Assembly (NCBI GenBank): GCA_013388565.1
Contig: JACAEZ010000141.1
Span: 1 to 6,680, forward strand
Source of the DNA: Campylobacterales bacterium
GTDB taxonomy: Bacteria > Campylobacterota > Campylobacteria > Campylobacterales > JACAEZ01
Length of the DNA stretch: 6,680 bases
Direction of reading: 5' to 3'
Shown: positions 1 to 6,416 of the stretch, one piece after another
Position numbering within the stretch: position 1 is the stretch's first letter
Layout: each line of letters starts with the position of its first letter
Position numbers and translations under genes: made by a program
The notes under the pieces: model-generated
Told to the model about the DNA's origin: nothing
The model's database searches: none
The model's input: only the letters and a program-made list of their open reading frames with translations

Positions 1-335
1 CAAAAGAGAGTTTAGAAAAACAAAAAGAGATTTTAAAATCACTAAGAGAGAGATTTAAAAATATTGCAATAGATGATAAATCTAAAACATTCAATACAGA
101 CTTACAAGAGGCGATAGAGCTTGGTCATATGCTTGATTATTCTATGTTTATCGTTGAGGGTGCTATTGTTAGAGAGGAGAGTCGAGGGGCTCATTATAGA
201 GAGGATTTTCCAAAAAGAGATGATGATAGATTTTTAAAACATACAATGGCTTATATGGATAAAGATGGGAATGTTACTATTGATTTCATGGATGTAACAC
301 TTGGAAAATTTGAACCTCAAGAAAGAAATTATTAA
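1..335 (+). CDS. sdhA/mfrA: Succinate dehydrogenase / fumarate reductase flavoprotein subunit, C-terminal part (5' end outside window)
   Basis: Reading from base 3 gives an open frame of about 110 codons with no start inside the window, ending in TAA at 333-335. An internal ATG at 129 is not the start, because the frame is open and family-like upstream of it. The visible part is the C-terminal domain of the FAD-binding succinate/fumarate oxidoreductase subunit. The key stretch is REESRGAHYREDFPKRDD, where the Arg/His residues belong to the conserved SRGAHxRxDxPxRDD signature near the active site; it is followed by FLKHT and a short beta-rich tail. The FAD-binding and capping domains, and any Tat signal that would separate periplasmic MfrA from cytoplasmic SdhA, lie upstream and cannot be seen. 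The next gene starts 10 bases after the stop and encodes the iron-sulfur partner. The family call is secure. The choice between succinate dehydrogenase and (methyl)menaquinol:fumarate reductase is not. Confidence 0.93.
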   Translation, partial: KESLEKQKEILKSLRERFKNIAIDDKSKTFNTDLQEAIELGHMLDYSMFIVEGAIVREESRGAHYREDFPKRDDDRFLKHTMAYMDKDGNVTIDFMDVTLGKFEPQERNY

Positions 336-338
336 GGA
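334..338 (+). promoter_or_regulatory. Ribosome binding site AAGGA deciding the sdhB/mfrB start
   Basis: AAGGA overlaps the flavoprotein stop codon and sits 7 bases before ATG 346. This favours 346 over the in-frame TTG at 301, which lies inside the upstream gene, and over ATG 385, which has no Shine-Dalgarno match before it. Confidence 0.7.
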
Positions 339-345
339 TTTTATC

Positions 346-1341
346 ATGCTAAAAGAGTGTAGTTTAAATAGTGTATGTGATAAAATGGAAATCACATTTA
401 AAGTTTTTAGATTTAATGCAGAGACTGATTATTTGCCATACTATCAAGATTTCACATTAGAAGTTAGTGAAGATGAGGTGGTGCTTGATATTTTAAATAG
501 AATTAAATGGGATTTTGATGGTAGTTTTAGCTATCGAAGAAGTTGCAGACATGGTATTTGTGGTAGTTGTGCAATAAAAGTAAATAGTAAAGCAGTGTTG
601 GCTTGTAAAGAGAGAGTAATTGATTTGTATAAAATTTTTGGCTCAAACATGACGATAGAACCACAAAGTAAAAGTAGAGTTGTGAAAGATATGATTATTG
701 ATAAAAAAGATTTTTGGTCTAAATATGATAGTGTGAAACCATATTTGGTATCAGAAATTGATGAAAATCCAGCTACTGAACATCTAGTATCGCCAGAACA
801 GTATGAAGAGCTTCATGAAGCTGATACTTGTATTCAATGCGGATGTTGTTACTACTCATGTCCAGCGGTTGAGGTAAATGAAAATTATACTGGACCTGCG
901 GCACTTGCTAAAGCTTATAGATTTAATTTTGACCCACGAGATGATGCAAAACATGAAAGACTTGATATTGTAAATAAATTAGGTAGTGGTATTTGGGATT
1001 GTGTGAAATGTTTTGAGTGTGCCGAGGCTTGTCCTAAAGGTGTTGACCCGATTCATAAAATCACAGCTCTTCATACACAAACATTTAAAGAAGGAAAAGC
1101 AAAAAGCAATGTGGCTACAAGACATGCCGTATTCTTTAAAACTTCAATCAATCAACACGGCTTACTTGATGAAGGTTTGTTAGTGGCTTATAGTGAAGGA
1201 CTTGGTGTTGTAAAACATATACCAGAAGCTATCAGTATGCTAAAAAAAGGCAAAATCGTAATGCCATGGAATATGCCAAAATCTAAAAACCTAGCAGAGG
1301 TTAAAAAACTTGTCAAGATATCATCTACGGCTAAATTTTAA
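346..1341 (+). CDS. sdhB/mfrB: Succinate dehydrogenase / fumarate reductase iron-sulfur subunit, class E type
   Basis: Encodes 331 residues. This subunit carries electrons between the FAD of the flavoprotein and the quinone-reactive CCG subunit. The N-terminal ferredoxin fold has the [2Fe-2S] motif C67-x4-C72-x2-C75-x11-C87. The C-terminal domain has a [4Fe-4S] motif at C162, C165, C168 and C172 (CIQCGCCYYSCP). A third motif, CVKCFECAEACP, has four cysteines at C219, C222, C225 and C229. Classical SdhB/FrdB lacks the second of these and holds [3Fe-4S]; in archaeal SdhABEF enzymes the extra cysteine is associated with a second [4Fe-4S] cluster. The protein is longer than the roughly 240 residues of E. 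coli FrdB, with a C-terminal extension of about 90 residues after the last cluster. The start at 346 is chosen for its ribosome binding site. ATG 385 would give a family-like MEITFKVFRFN start and remains possible. It lies 10 bases after the flavoprotein gene and 11 before the CCG gene. Confidence 0.93.
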   Translation: MLKECSLNSVCDKMEITFKVFRFNAETDYLPYYQDFTLEVSEDEVVLDILNRIKWDFDGSFSYRRSCRHGICGSCAIKVNSKAVLACKERVIDLYKIFGSNMTIEPQSKSRVVKDMIIDKKDFWSKYDSVKPYLVSEIDENPATEHLVSPEQYEELHEADTCIQCGCCYYSCPAVEVNENYTGPAALAKAYRFNFDPRDDAKHERLDIVNKLGSGIWDCVKCFECAEACPKGVDPIHKITALHTQTFKEGKAKSNVATRHAVFFKTSINQHGLLDEGLLVAYSEGLGVVKHIPEAISMLKKGKIVMPWNMPKSKNLAEVKKLVKISSTAKF

Positions 1342-1346
1342 GGAGT
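1340..1346 (+). promoter_or_regulatory. Ribosome binding site AAGGAGT for sdhE/mfrE
   Basis: A near-perfect Shine-Dalgarno sequence, AAGGAGT, overlaps the TAA stop of the iron-sulfur gene and is 6 bases before ATG 1353. It is the strongest ribosome binding site in the window and fixes that start. Confidence 0.75.
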
Positions 1347-1352
1347 ATTGTC

Positions 1353-2231
1353 ATGAGTAAAATAAAATATGCAATTTATACAGGATGTACTCCGCGAGAG
1401 AGTACTCCAGAGCTATTAATGAGTACATTAGCAGTATGTAAAAAGCTTGATATAGAGGTGGTTTTGTTAGATGAAGCTACTTGTTGTGGGGCTAGTCATT
1501 TACAAGATTTTGATGAGTTTTTATCACTTGTTTTGAATGCTAGAAATATCTGTTATGCTGAAAGATTGGGACTTGATTTGATAACTCTTTGCAACACTTG
1601 CCAACTAAATACCGCTTTTACAAAAGAGAGACTTGACAATGATAGCGAGTTGAAAGCAAAAGTAAATGAAAAATTGGCTGAAGTTGGGCTTGAATATAAA
1701 GGCACTTCAAAAGTTAAACATTTTGTGTATGCTTTAAAAGATGATGTTGGTTACGATGTAATCAAAGAAAAAGTTGAAAAGCCGTTATCTCAATTTAATG
1801 TTGCATCATTTTATGGTTGTCACAATATCAGACCATCAAAATTGCAAAATATCTCAAATAAAACAGAAAATCCATACAAACCAACTTCATTAGATGATTT
1901 GGTTGTAGCACTTGGAGGGAAAGCCGTTGAGTATCAAAGAAAAAATAGCTGTTGTGGATTTCATGTTGATTTACAAGCACCAGAAACTGCACATAAATTA
2001 ACAGGAAATATTTTACTTGATGCAATAGATAATAATGCTGATTGTGTTATTACTCCTTGTCCATTATGCCATTTGAATATGGATGTTAAACAGTCTCATG
2101 TTTCAAAAACTATGGGGAGAGATGTAAGCATTCCAGTTCTTCATATGCAACAACTATTAGGACTTGCACTTGGAATTGACCCAAAAGAGTTAGGAATTGA
2201 TAAAAATGTTACAAAAGTGACAATGGTTTGA
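1353..2231 (+). CDS. sdhE/mfrE: CCG-domain (HdrB-like) subunit of class E succinate dehydrogenase / methylmenaquinol:fumarate reductase
   Basis: Encodes 292 residues with two complete cysteine-rich CCG domains of the heterodisulfide reductase B family. The first has C12, C44-C45-G46 and C80-x2-C83. The second has C156, C200-C201-G202 and C236-x2-C239. In HdrB such motifs bind non-cubane [4Fe-4S] clusters, and here all ten ligand cysteines are present. In class E enzymes this protein replaces the usual haem-bearing SdhC/SdhD anchor, joins the complex to the membrane without transmembrane helices, and passes electrons to or from the quinone. No transmembrane segment is visible, which agrees with that. 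It is the last gene of the A-B-E operon and is followed by a hairpin. The name sdhE here means the CCG subunit, not the unrelated FAD assembly factor. Whether the enzyme works as succinate dehydrogenase or fumarate reductase cannot be read from this subunit. Confidence 0.93.
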   Translation: MSKIKYAIYTGCTPRESTPELLMSTLAVCKKLDIEVVLLDEATCCGASHLQDFDEFLSLVLNARNICYAERLGLDLITLCNTCQLNTAFTKERLDNDSELKAKVNEKLAEVGLEYKGTSKVKHFVYALKDDVGYDVIKEKVEKPLSQFNVASFYGCHNIRPSKLQNISNKTENPYKPTSLDDLVVALGGKAVEYQRKNSCCGFHVDLQAPETAHKLTGNILLDAIDNNADCVITPCPLCHLNMDVKQSHVSKTMGRDVSIPVLHMQQLLGLALGIDPKELGIDKNVTKVTMV

Positions 2232-2238
2232 TAATTTT

Positions 2239-2264
2239 TAAGAACTTCTATTTTGAAGTTCTTA
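2239..2264 (+). terminator. Hairpin after sdhE/mfrE, probable transcription terminator
   Basis: A perfect 10-bp inverted repeat, TAAGAACTTC (2239-2248) and GAAGTTCTTA (2255-2264), with a 6-base TATTTT loop, begins 8 bases after the operon stop codon. The stem is AT-rich and lacks a long run of U after it (the next bases are CATTATC). It is therefore a weak intrinsic terminator, or a site that protects the 3' end of the mRNA, rather than a textbook terminator. Confidence 0.6.
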
Positions 2265-2307
2265 CATTATCAAATTATCTTAAAAGTTAAAAATTAAAAG
2301 AGTCGTT

Positions 2308-3960
2308 ATGAAATTTTTAACAAATTTTTTTTATTTTTTTTCAAAATACAAAGTAGCAGAAGAGAAACTTTATAATAAAAATTTAGAATTAGAATTAAAA
2401 ACTAAAAAGTTAAATTTTATTGAAAATCTACTCAATGACTTTCATGATTTAGTTTTATTTGTAAATTTAGATGATTGGTCTATTTTGTATGCAAATAATA
2501 TCTTTTTTGAAAAAAGTGGATACACAAAAGATGAAATAGAAAATAAAAAAATTTATGATATTCAATCGTTTTTTAAAAAAGAGAATAATCTTGAAAATAT
2601 AAAATCTACTATAAAAAATTCTAAAAAACTGCTCATTGACAACTACCTTATAACAAAAAATTTTGAACATATTCCAACAGAAGATACATTTACATATAAT
2701 AATGATTTTGACAAAGAGTATTTAATTATTTTTTCAAAAGATGTTAGTAAATTTAAAAAAAATGAGATAAAACTAATAGAACAAAAAGAGTTTTTAGAGC
2801 TTATTTTTGAACAGTCTCCAAATTTAATTTTTGTAAAAGATTGTCATGGTGTATATAAATTTGCAAATAGTGTTTTTTGTGAAAGTTTTGATATTAAATT
2901 AGACAAATTAATAGGAAATGATGATAGTGCTATTTTTAATGACCCAAAAGAGATTATAAAATTTCAAGCCTTAGACCAAAAGGTTTTAGAAGCTGGAGAG
3001 ACAAAATTTTTTCCAGTGGTTCAAGCTGTTATAAACAGTGAAAAAAATATTGTTAAATATTATCAAACAGTTTTAATCACTCTTAATAAAAATAAACCAT
3101 TAACAGAACGGTTATTACTTGGTATATCAAATGATATTACAGAGTTGAAACAGGTACAAGATGAATTAAATATTCTAAATCAAAATTTAGAAAATCGTGT
3201 AAAAATAGAGATAGAAAAAAATAGACAAAATGAACATATCTTAATACAACAATCAAAAATGGCACTAATTGGTGAATTGATGAATAATATTGCACATCAT
3301 TGGCGACAACCACTAAATATAATATCTATTGGACTTGATGATATTTATGACCAATTTATTCATGATAATATTTCAAAAGATGATTTCGTATCTGTTTATA
3401 ATACAGTTCACATATCTTTAAAAACTCTTTCTAATACTATTGATGGCTTTAGAACATTTTTCAAATCTTCAAATCAAAAAGAGTCATTTAATATCTTAAA
3501 TAATTTAGAACTGTTAAAATCTATTGTGATAGAGCAGTTAAAAAATAAAAATATAGAGTATGAATTAAATTCTATGTTAAAAAATAGCAACTTTTTTTCA
3601 TATAAAAGTGAGTTAAATCAAGTTTTATTAAACTTAATTCACAATTCTATAGAAGCTATTGAAAATAATAGAAAAAAAGTTGGCAGTTACACTGGATTTG
3701 TGAAAATTACTCTTCATGAAGATAATGAATTTTTATATATAGATGTAATAGATAATGGCGGTGGTATAAAAAATGAGATAATAGATAAAATATTTGAACC
3801 ATATTTTACTACAAAGTTTCAGTCCACTGGTACTGGACTTGGATTATATATTTGTAAAAATATAATAGAACATCTATTTTTTGGTACTATAATTGCAACA
3901 AATGAAAACGATGGAGCTAAAGTTTCAATAACTATAAAAAATAGTAAATTAGCTATTTAA
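2308..3960 (+). CDS. Cytoplasmic sensor histidine kinase with two PAS domains
   Basis: Encodes 550 residues. The N-terminus is short and rich in aromatic residues (MKFLTNFFYFF), too short to span the membrane, and is followed by a brief coiled coil. PAS-like domain 1 spans about 38-146 and PAS domain 2 about 160-283, ending in the typical GISNDITELK. A coiled coil at about 280-315 leads to the kinase core. The phosphoacceptor is probably H330 in AHHWRQPLN, aligning with the His of the HExRxPL box. The ATPase domain has an N box with N442 and N446 (LNLIHNSIEAI), a G1 box D482-NGGGI, an F box around F496 (FEPYFTTK) and a G2 box GTGLGL (508-513). All catalytic motifs are intact. The signal is unknown, since no haem or flavin ligand can be assigned by eye. 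No response regulator lies beside it on the same strand. ATG 2308 follows a weak AAAAGAG ribosome binding site. The core closely resembles the kinase encoded at 5625-6416. Confidence 0.9.
   Translation: MKFLTNFFYFFSKYKVAEEKLYNKNLELELKTKKLNFIENLLNDFHDLVLFVNLDDWSILYANNIFFEKSGYTKDEIENKKIYDIQSFFKKENNLENIKSTIKNSKKLLIDNYLITKNFEHIPTEDTFTYNNDFDKEYLIIFSKDVSKFKKNEIKLIEQKEFLELIFEQSPNLIFVKDCHGVYKFANSVFCESFDIKLDKLIGNDDSAIFNDPKEIIKFQALDQKVLEAGETKFFPVVQAVINSEKNIVKYYQTVLITLNKNKPLTERLLLGISNDITELKQVQDELNILNQNLENRVKIEIEKNRQNEHILIQQSKMALIGELMNNIAHHWRQPLNIISIGLDDIYDQFIHDNISKDDFVSVYNTVHISLKTLSNTIDGFRTFFKSSNQKESFNILNNLELLKSIVIEQLKNKNIEYELNSMLKNSNFFSYKSELNQVLLNLIHNSIEAIENNRKKVGSYTGFVKITLHEDNEFLYIDVIDNGGGIKNEIIDKIFEPYFTTKFQSTGTGLGLYICKNIIEHLFFGTIIATNENDGAKVSITIKNSKLAI
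3793..3815. repeat. 23-bp perfect inverted repeat, left copy
   Basis: This copy lies inside the F box of the PAS kinase (encoding FEPYFTTK). It matches the reverse complement of 5755-5777, inside the opposite-strand kinase. The match extends imperfectly on both sides because the two kinase cores are paralogous. It is coding homology and not a separate element. Confidence 0.8.
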
Positions 3961-3971
3961 TTAAATTTTTC

Positions 3972-3977
3972 TATAAT
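3972..3977 (+). promoter_or_regulatory. Candidate -10 box (TATAAT) for the cheX-fliN-fliO cluster
   Basis: A perfect TATAAT lies in the 45-base gap between the kinase stop and ATG 4006, preceded by a T-rich run (AAATTTTTC). No -35 match is visible, which is usual for the housekeeping sigma factor of Campylobacterota. A perfect hexamer is easily produced by chance in DNA this AT-rich, so this is only a candidate. It would let the flagellar cluster be transcribed apart from the kinase. No clear sigma-28 or sigma-54 site was seen. Confidence 0.4.
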
Positions 3978-4005
3978 CAATTAAATCAAAAGTGTGGGAA
4001 ATAAT

Positions 4006-4413
4006 ATGGTAGAATCAATAGAGAGTGCTTTATTCAATTTTTTTCAAAATACATTAGAGCTAGATATTTGTAAAAGCGAAATTATATTAAATAGCTTTGA
4101 TTTTGTATCTTCTATAGAAATTCAAAAAGATAATGGAAACAAAAGAGTATATTTTTTATTTACAAAAGAGCTATTAGATAAAGTATCTAAAATATTTATG
4201 TGTGAAACAAATCCAACAGTTGAAATATTAAATGATTTGATTTGTGAAATATCAAATCTTGTAGTAGGCAGTGCAAAAGTAATAGCTTCAAACAGTAATA
4301 TAAATTATAATATTTCAACTCCAACTTTAGAGCAATCTATTGATTTATATGATTTTGAAATGTTAAAAAATTATCAGTCTTCAAACGAAATTTTTGCCAT
4401 TTTGATAAAATAA
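4006..4413 (+). CDS. cheX: CheX-like chemotaxis phosphatase domain protein
   Basis: Encodes 135 residues from ATG 4006, which follows GGGAA at 3996-4000. An in-frame GTG at 3994 would add four residues but would overlap that ribosome binding site. The segment LNDLICEISNLVVGSAKVIAS matches the core helix of the CheX/CheC/FliY family. The ExxN phosphatase pair is present as E81 and N84 (EISN), followed by the usual hydrophobic-G-x-A-K. In this family the Glu and Asn act on phospho-CheY and end the motility signal. There is one such helix, as in CheX, not two as in CheC. The gene ends one base before fliN, so a function at the flagellar switch is likely. Overall similarity outside this motif is hard to judge by eye, so the family call is good but the exact activity is inferred. 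Confidence 0.72.
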   Translation: MVESIESALFNFFQNTLELDICKSEIILNSFDFVSSIEIQKDNGNKRVYFLFTKELLDKVSKIFMCETNPTVEILNDLICEISNLVVGSAKVIASNSNINYNISTPTLEQSIDLYDFEMLKNYQSSNEIFAILIK

Positions 4414-4414
4414 A

Positions 4415-4738
4415 ATGTTAGATAATATAAGAGACAATAAAGCTTCATTAGAGTTACATGATTTTATAATTGATTATTCTGGATTGTTAGATATGGAAGT
4501 TGAGTTTGAAGCAGAACTGGGACAAACATCTTTACCTTTAAAAGAGATATTAAAACTAGAAAAAGGGTCTGTTATAGATTTAAAAAAACCAGCTGGTGAG
4601 AGTGTTGAAACATATGTAAATAAAAGAATAATAGGTAAAGGTGAAGTTATGGTTTATGAAAAGAATTTGGCAATTAGGATAAATGAGATACTTGATTCTA
4701 ATGCCGTTCTTTACTATTTGGCAAAAGAGTCTTTATGA
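4415..4738 (+). CDS. fliN: Flagellar motor switch protein FliN
   Basis: Encodes 107 residues, a usual length for short FliN. The SpoA (surface presentation of antigens) domain covers about residues 24-97. It includes LLDMEVEFEAELGQTSLPLKEI, LEKGSVIDLKKPAGE, and a VNKRIIGKGEVMVYEKNLAIRI stretch equivalent to the conserved VNGxxIARGEVVVxxxxxGVRI of FliN. FliN forms the lower part of the cytoplasmic C-ring, binds CheY-P together with FliM, and helps dock export substrates. The ATG is one base after the cheX stop and no clear Shine-Dalgarno sequence precedes it, so translation is probably coupled to cheX. Its own stop overlaps the start of the next gene (ATGA). The N-terminal 20 residues hold no separate domain. 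Confusion with FliM or FliY is unlikely, because those are much longer. Confidence 0.92.
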   Translation: MLDNIRDNKASLELHDFIIDYSGLLDMEVEFEAELGQTSLPLKEILKLEKGSVIDLKKPAGESVETYVNKRIIGKGEVMVYEKNLAIRINEILDSNAVLYYLAKESL

Positions 4739-5619
4739 TTAGATTTTTTTTAGTAATCTCTCTTTTATGTTTAAATCTATTTGCTGTTTCTATTATTTCT
4801 AATAATTTATATGATAGAGATGATAGAGTAGATTTGATGCTCTCTTTTGATGCACCATTTAATGGAGAAATATCTCAACAAAAATTACCTAATATTACAA
4901 CTGTGAGATTGGGTAATACAAATATAGAAAAACCTTACAATAAAACACTTCTTCATGATATTGTGCAAGAAATTTCAATAAAAAATAGTGAAGTAGGATG
5001 TGAAATACAATTTAATAATAAAAAAGCAATTAATGTAATAGCTTCCAAAACAGTTGATGGATATGGACTTAGACTTAGAATAAAGCTTTCAGCTATATCT
5101 CAAACAGAGTCTCCTCAAAAAATTGTAGAAGACGAGCATGAATTAAAAAATATTGTTCAAAGTAATCAACCGCAAAGTGTGCCTTTGCAAAAACAAAATA
5201 GTCAAGAGTTGCTAAATATAGATTTGGAAAAATATATATATGTTATATCTCTCATGATTGTTTTGATAGCTATATTATTGGTTGTAAAAAGATATTTTAA
5301 TACATCAAAAAAAGATAATCAAAGTTGGCTATTTAAGGATAAGAGTGCTTTTAATATAAGTGTTGTTTCTCAAAAAATGTTAGACCAAAAAAATAAAGCT
5401 ATGTTAATTGAGTTAAATGGTGTCTATTATTTAGTCATGATAGGTAATTCAAATATTGTACTTGATAAATTTACAAATAAAAAAGTAGAAGAAAATGAGT
5501 TTGAAGACCTATTGTCAAAAAATCAAGCAGAACTTGATACATTTTTAGAATTGGAAAATAAAAACTCTTCACTAGATGATTTTAAATTAAAAGCTAGTAG
5601 AGAATTCTTTAGAATGTAA
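4735..5619 (+). CDS. fliO: FliO-like flagellar export apparatus membrane protein with large periplasmic domain
   Basis: Encodes 294 residues. A signal peptide lies at about 1-17, with a likely cleavage after LFA. A periplasmic region (18-165) contains a beta-rich stretch at about 22-118 that resembles an AMIN-type domain, then a low-complexity Gln/Ser linker. One transmembrane helix lies at about 168-185 (YVISLMIVLIAILLVV), followed by positive residues KRYF. The cytoplasmic part contains FNISVVSQKMLDQKNKAMLIELNGVYYLVMIG, which follows the pattern of the FliO domain (basic/polar strand, then LxExxGxxYLLxxG). FliO assists assembly of the FliP pore of the flagellar type III secretion system. 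Its start overlaps the fliN stop (ATGA), so the two are translationally coupled. The fliN-fliO order matches H. pylori HP0584-HP0583 as I recall it. FliO is poorly conserved, so the call rests on topology, the C-terminal pattern and position. Confidence 0.7.
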   Translation: MIRFFLVISLLCLNLFAVSIISNNLYDRDDRVDLMLSFDAPFNGEISQQKLPNITTVRLGNTNIEKPYNKTLLHDIVQEISIKNSEVGCEIQFNNKKAINVIASKTVDGYGLRLRIKLSAISQTESPQKIVEDEHELKNIVQSNQPQSVPLQKQNSQELLNIDLEKYIYVISLMIVLIAILLVVKRYFNTSKKDNQSWLFKDKSAFNISVVSQKMLDQKNKAMLIELNGVYYLVMIGNSNIVLDKFTNKKVEENEFEDLLSKNQAELDTFLELENKNSSLDDFKLKASREFFRM

Positions 5620-5624
5620 ACTTA

Positions 5625-6416
5625 TTATTTTGGTAATTTTATCTCTATTCTTGCACCATTATCTTCATTATAAGCTGAAATTTGTCCTAAAAATAGGTAT
5701 TCTATAATATTTTTGTTAATATACAATCCAAGCCCTGTACCTTCAGCTTGAAATTTTGTAGTAAAATATGGTTCAAAAATTTTATCTAATATCTCCTCTT
5801 TAATACCGCCACCATTATCTAATATTGATATATATAAATATTTTTCATCTTCTTTTAAAATAATTTGGACAATACCGTTATAATGTCCTATTAATTTTCT
5901 GTTTTTATCTATAGCTTCTATAGAGTTATGAATTAAATTTAATAATATTTGATTTAATTCATTTTTATATGAATTTATTTTAAAATTTTTTAAACCAACA
6001 CTATTTATATCAAAATCTATTTTATCATTTTTTAATCTCTCTATAATAATTGTTTTTAATTCATCTAAGCTTTCTAATATATTAAAATACTCTTTTTTCT
6101 CTGATTGTTTGAAAAAGTTTCTAAATCTATCTATAGTATTTGACATAGTTTGTAGTTTTAAATGCATGTTATTATAAATAGATGAAAATGTTGCATTATC
6201 TAATGTGTTCTCAAAATAGTGTTCATGTAATTCATCTAAAGATAGAGAAAGAACATTTAAAGGTTGTCGCCAATGGTGTGCTATATTTGTCATTAATTCA
6301 CCAATTAGAATTATTTTTGATTGTCTTATTAAAGTCTGTTCATTTTTTTTATTTTTTTCTATTTCATGTTTTAATTGTCTGTTTTGCCCTTCTATTTTTT
6401 GTTTATACTCTTCCAA
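5625..6416 (-). CDS. Histidine kinase core, probably the C-terminal half of a split REC-kinase hybrid
   Basis: From TTG 6416 this encodes 263 residues. A coiled coil covers about 1-35. The phosphoacceptor is probably H47 in AHHWRQPLN. The N box is at about 159-168 with N160 and N164, the G1 box D200-NGGGI, the F box around F214 (FEPYFTTK) and the G2 box GTGLGL at 226-231. All kinase motifs are intact, but there is no sensor, PAS or transmembrane segment. The frame is closed by a TGA 9 bases upstream of the TTG, so TTG is the only start near the beginning of the coiled coil; no ribosome binding site is seen before it. The receiver-domain gene overlaps it by 25 bases in another frame. A one-base shift would join them (see the slip site). 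It could be made by reinitiation, by frameshifting, or not at all. It converges on fliO with a 5-base gap. Confidence 0.82.
   Translation of the reverse strand: MEEYKQKIEGQNRQLKHEIEKNKKNEQTLIRQSKIILIGELMTNIAHHWRQPLNVLSLSLDELHEHYFENTLDNATFSSIYNNMHLKLQTMSNTIDRFRNFFKQSEKKEYFNILESLDELKTIIIERLKNDKIDFDINSVGLKNFKINSYKNELNQILLNLIHNSIEAIDKNRKLIGHYNGIVQIILKEDEKYLYISILDNGGGIKEEILDKIFEPYFTTKFQAEGTGLGLYINKNIIEYLFLGQISAYNEDNGARIEIKLPK
5755..5777. repeat. 23-bp perfect inverted repeat, right copy
   Basis: This is the reverse complement of 3793-3815, located in the F box of the minus-strand kinase. The copies are about 1.9 kb apart and flank the cheX-fliN-fliO cluster. Confidence 0.8.

Noticed and set aside
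301..345. TTG at 301 as the start of the iron-sulfur gene
   Set aside because: It lies inside the flavoprotein coding region, has no ribosome binding site and adds residues unlike the family; ATG 346 has AAGGA at a proper distance.
1828..2025. Open frame of 65 codons on the minus strand
   Set aside because: It lies wholly inside the CCG-subunit gene, shows no family resemblance and has no ribosome binding site; it is a shadow of the real gene.
2265..2307. Promoter for the PAS kinase in the gap after the hairpin
   Set aside because: Several AT hexamers (CATTAT, AATTAT) could be called, but none stands out from the AT-rich background, so no position can be supported.
2467..2670. Open frame of 67 codons on the minus strand
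   Set aside because: It is antisense to the PAS kinase. Its Phe/Ile-rich sequence is what AT-rich DNA gives on the opposite strand.
3994..4005. GTG at 3994 as the start of the CheX-like gene
   Set aside because: The GGGAA that fits as ribosome binding site for ATG 4006 would lie inside the coding region, and the added four residues carry no family signal.
5600..5616. Palindrome AGAATTCT and a small ATTCT-TT-AGAAT repeat as a terminator between fliO and the kinase
   Set aside because: The loop of two bases is too small for a stable hairpin, the stem is only AT-rich and five pairs long, and it lies inside fliO with no U run.
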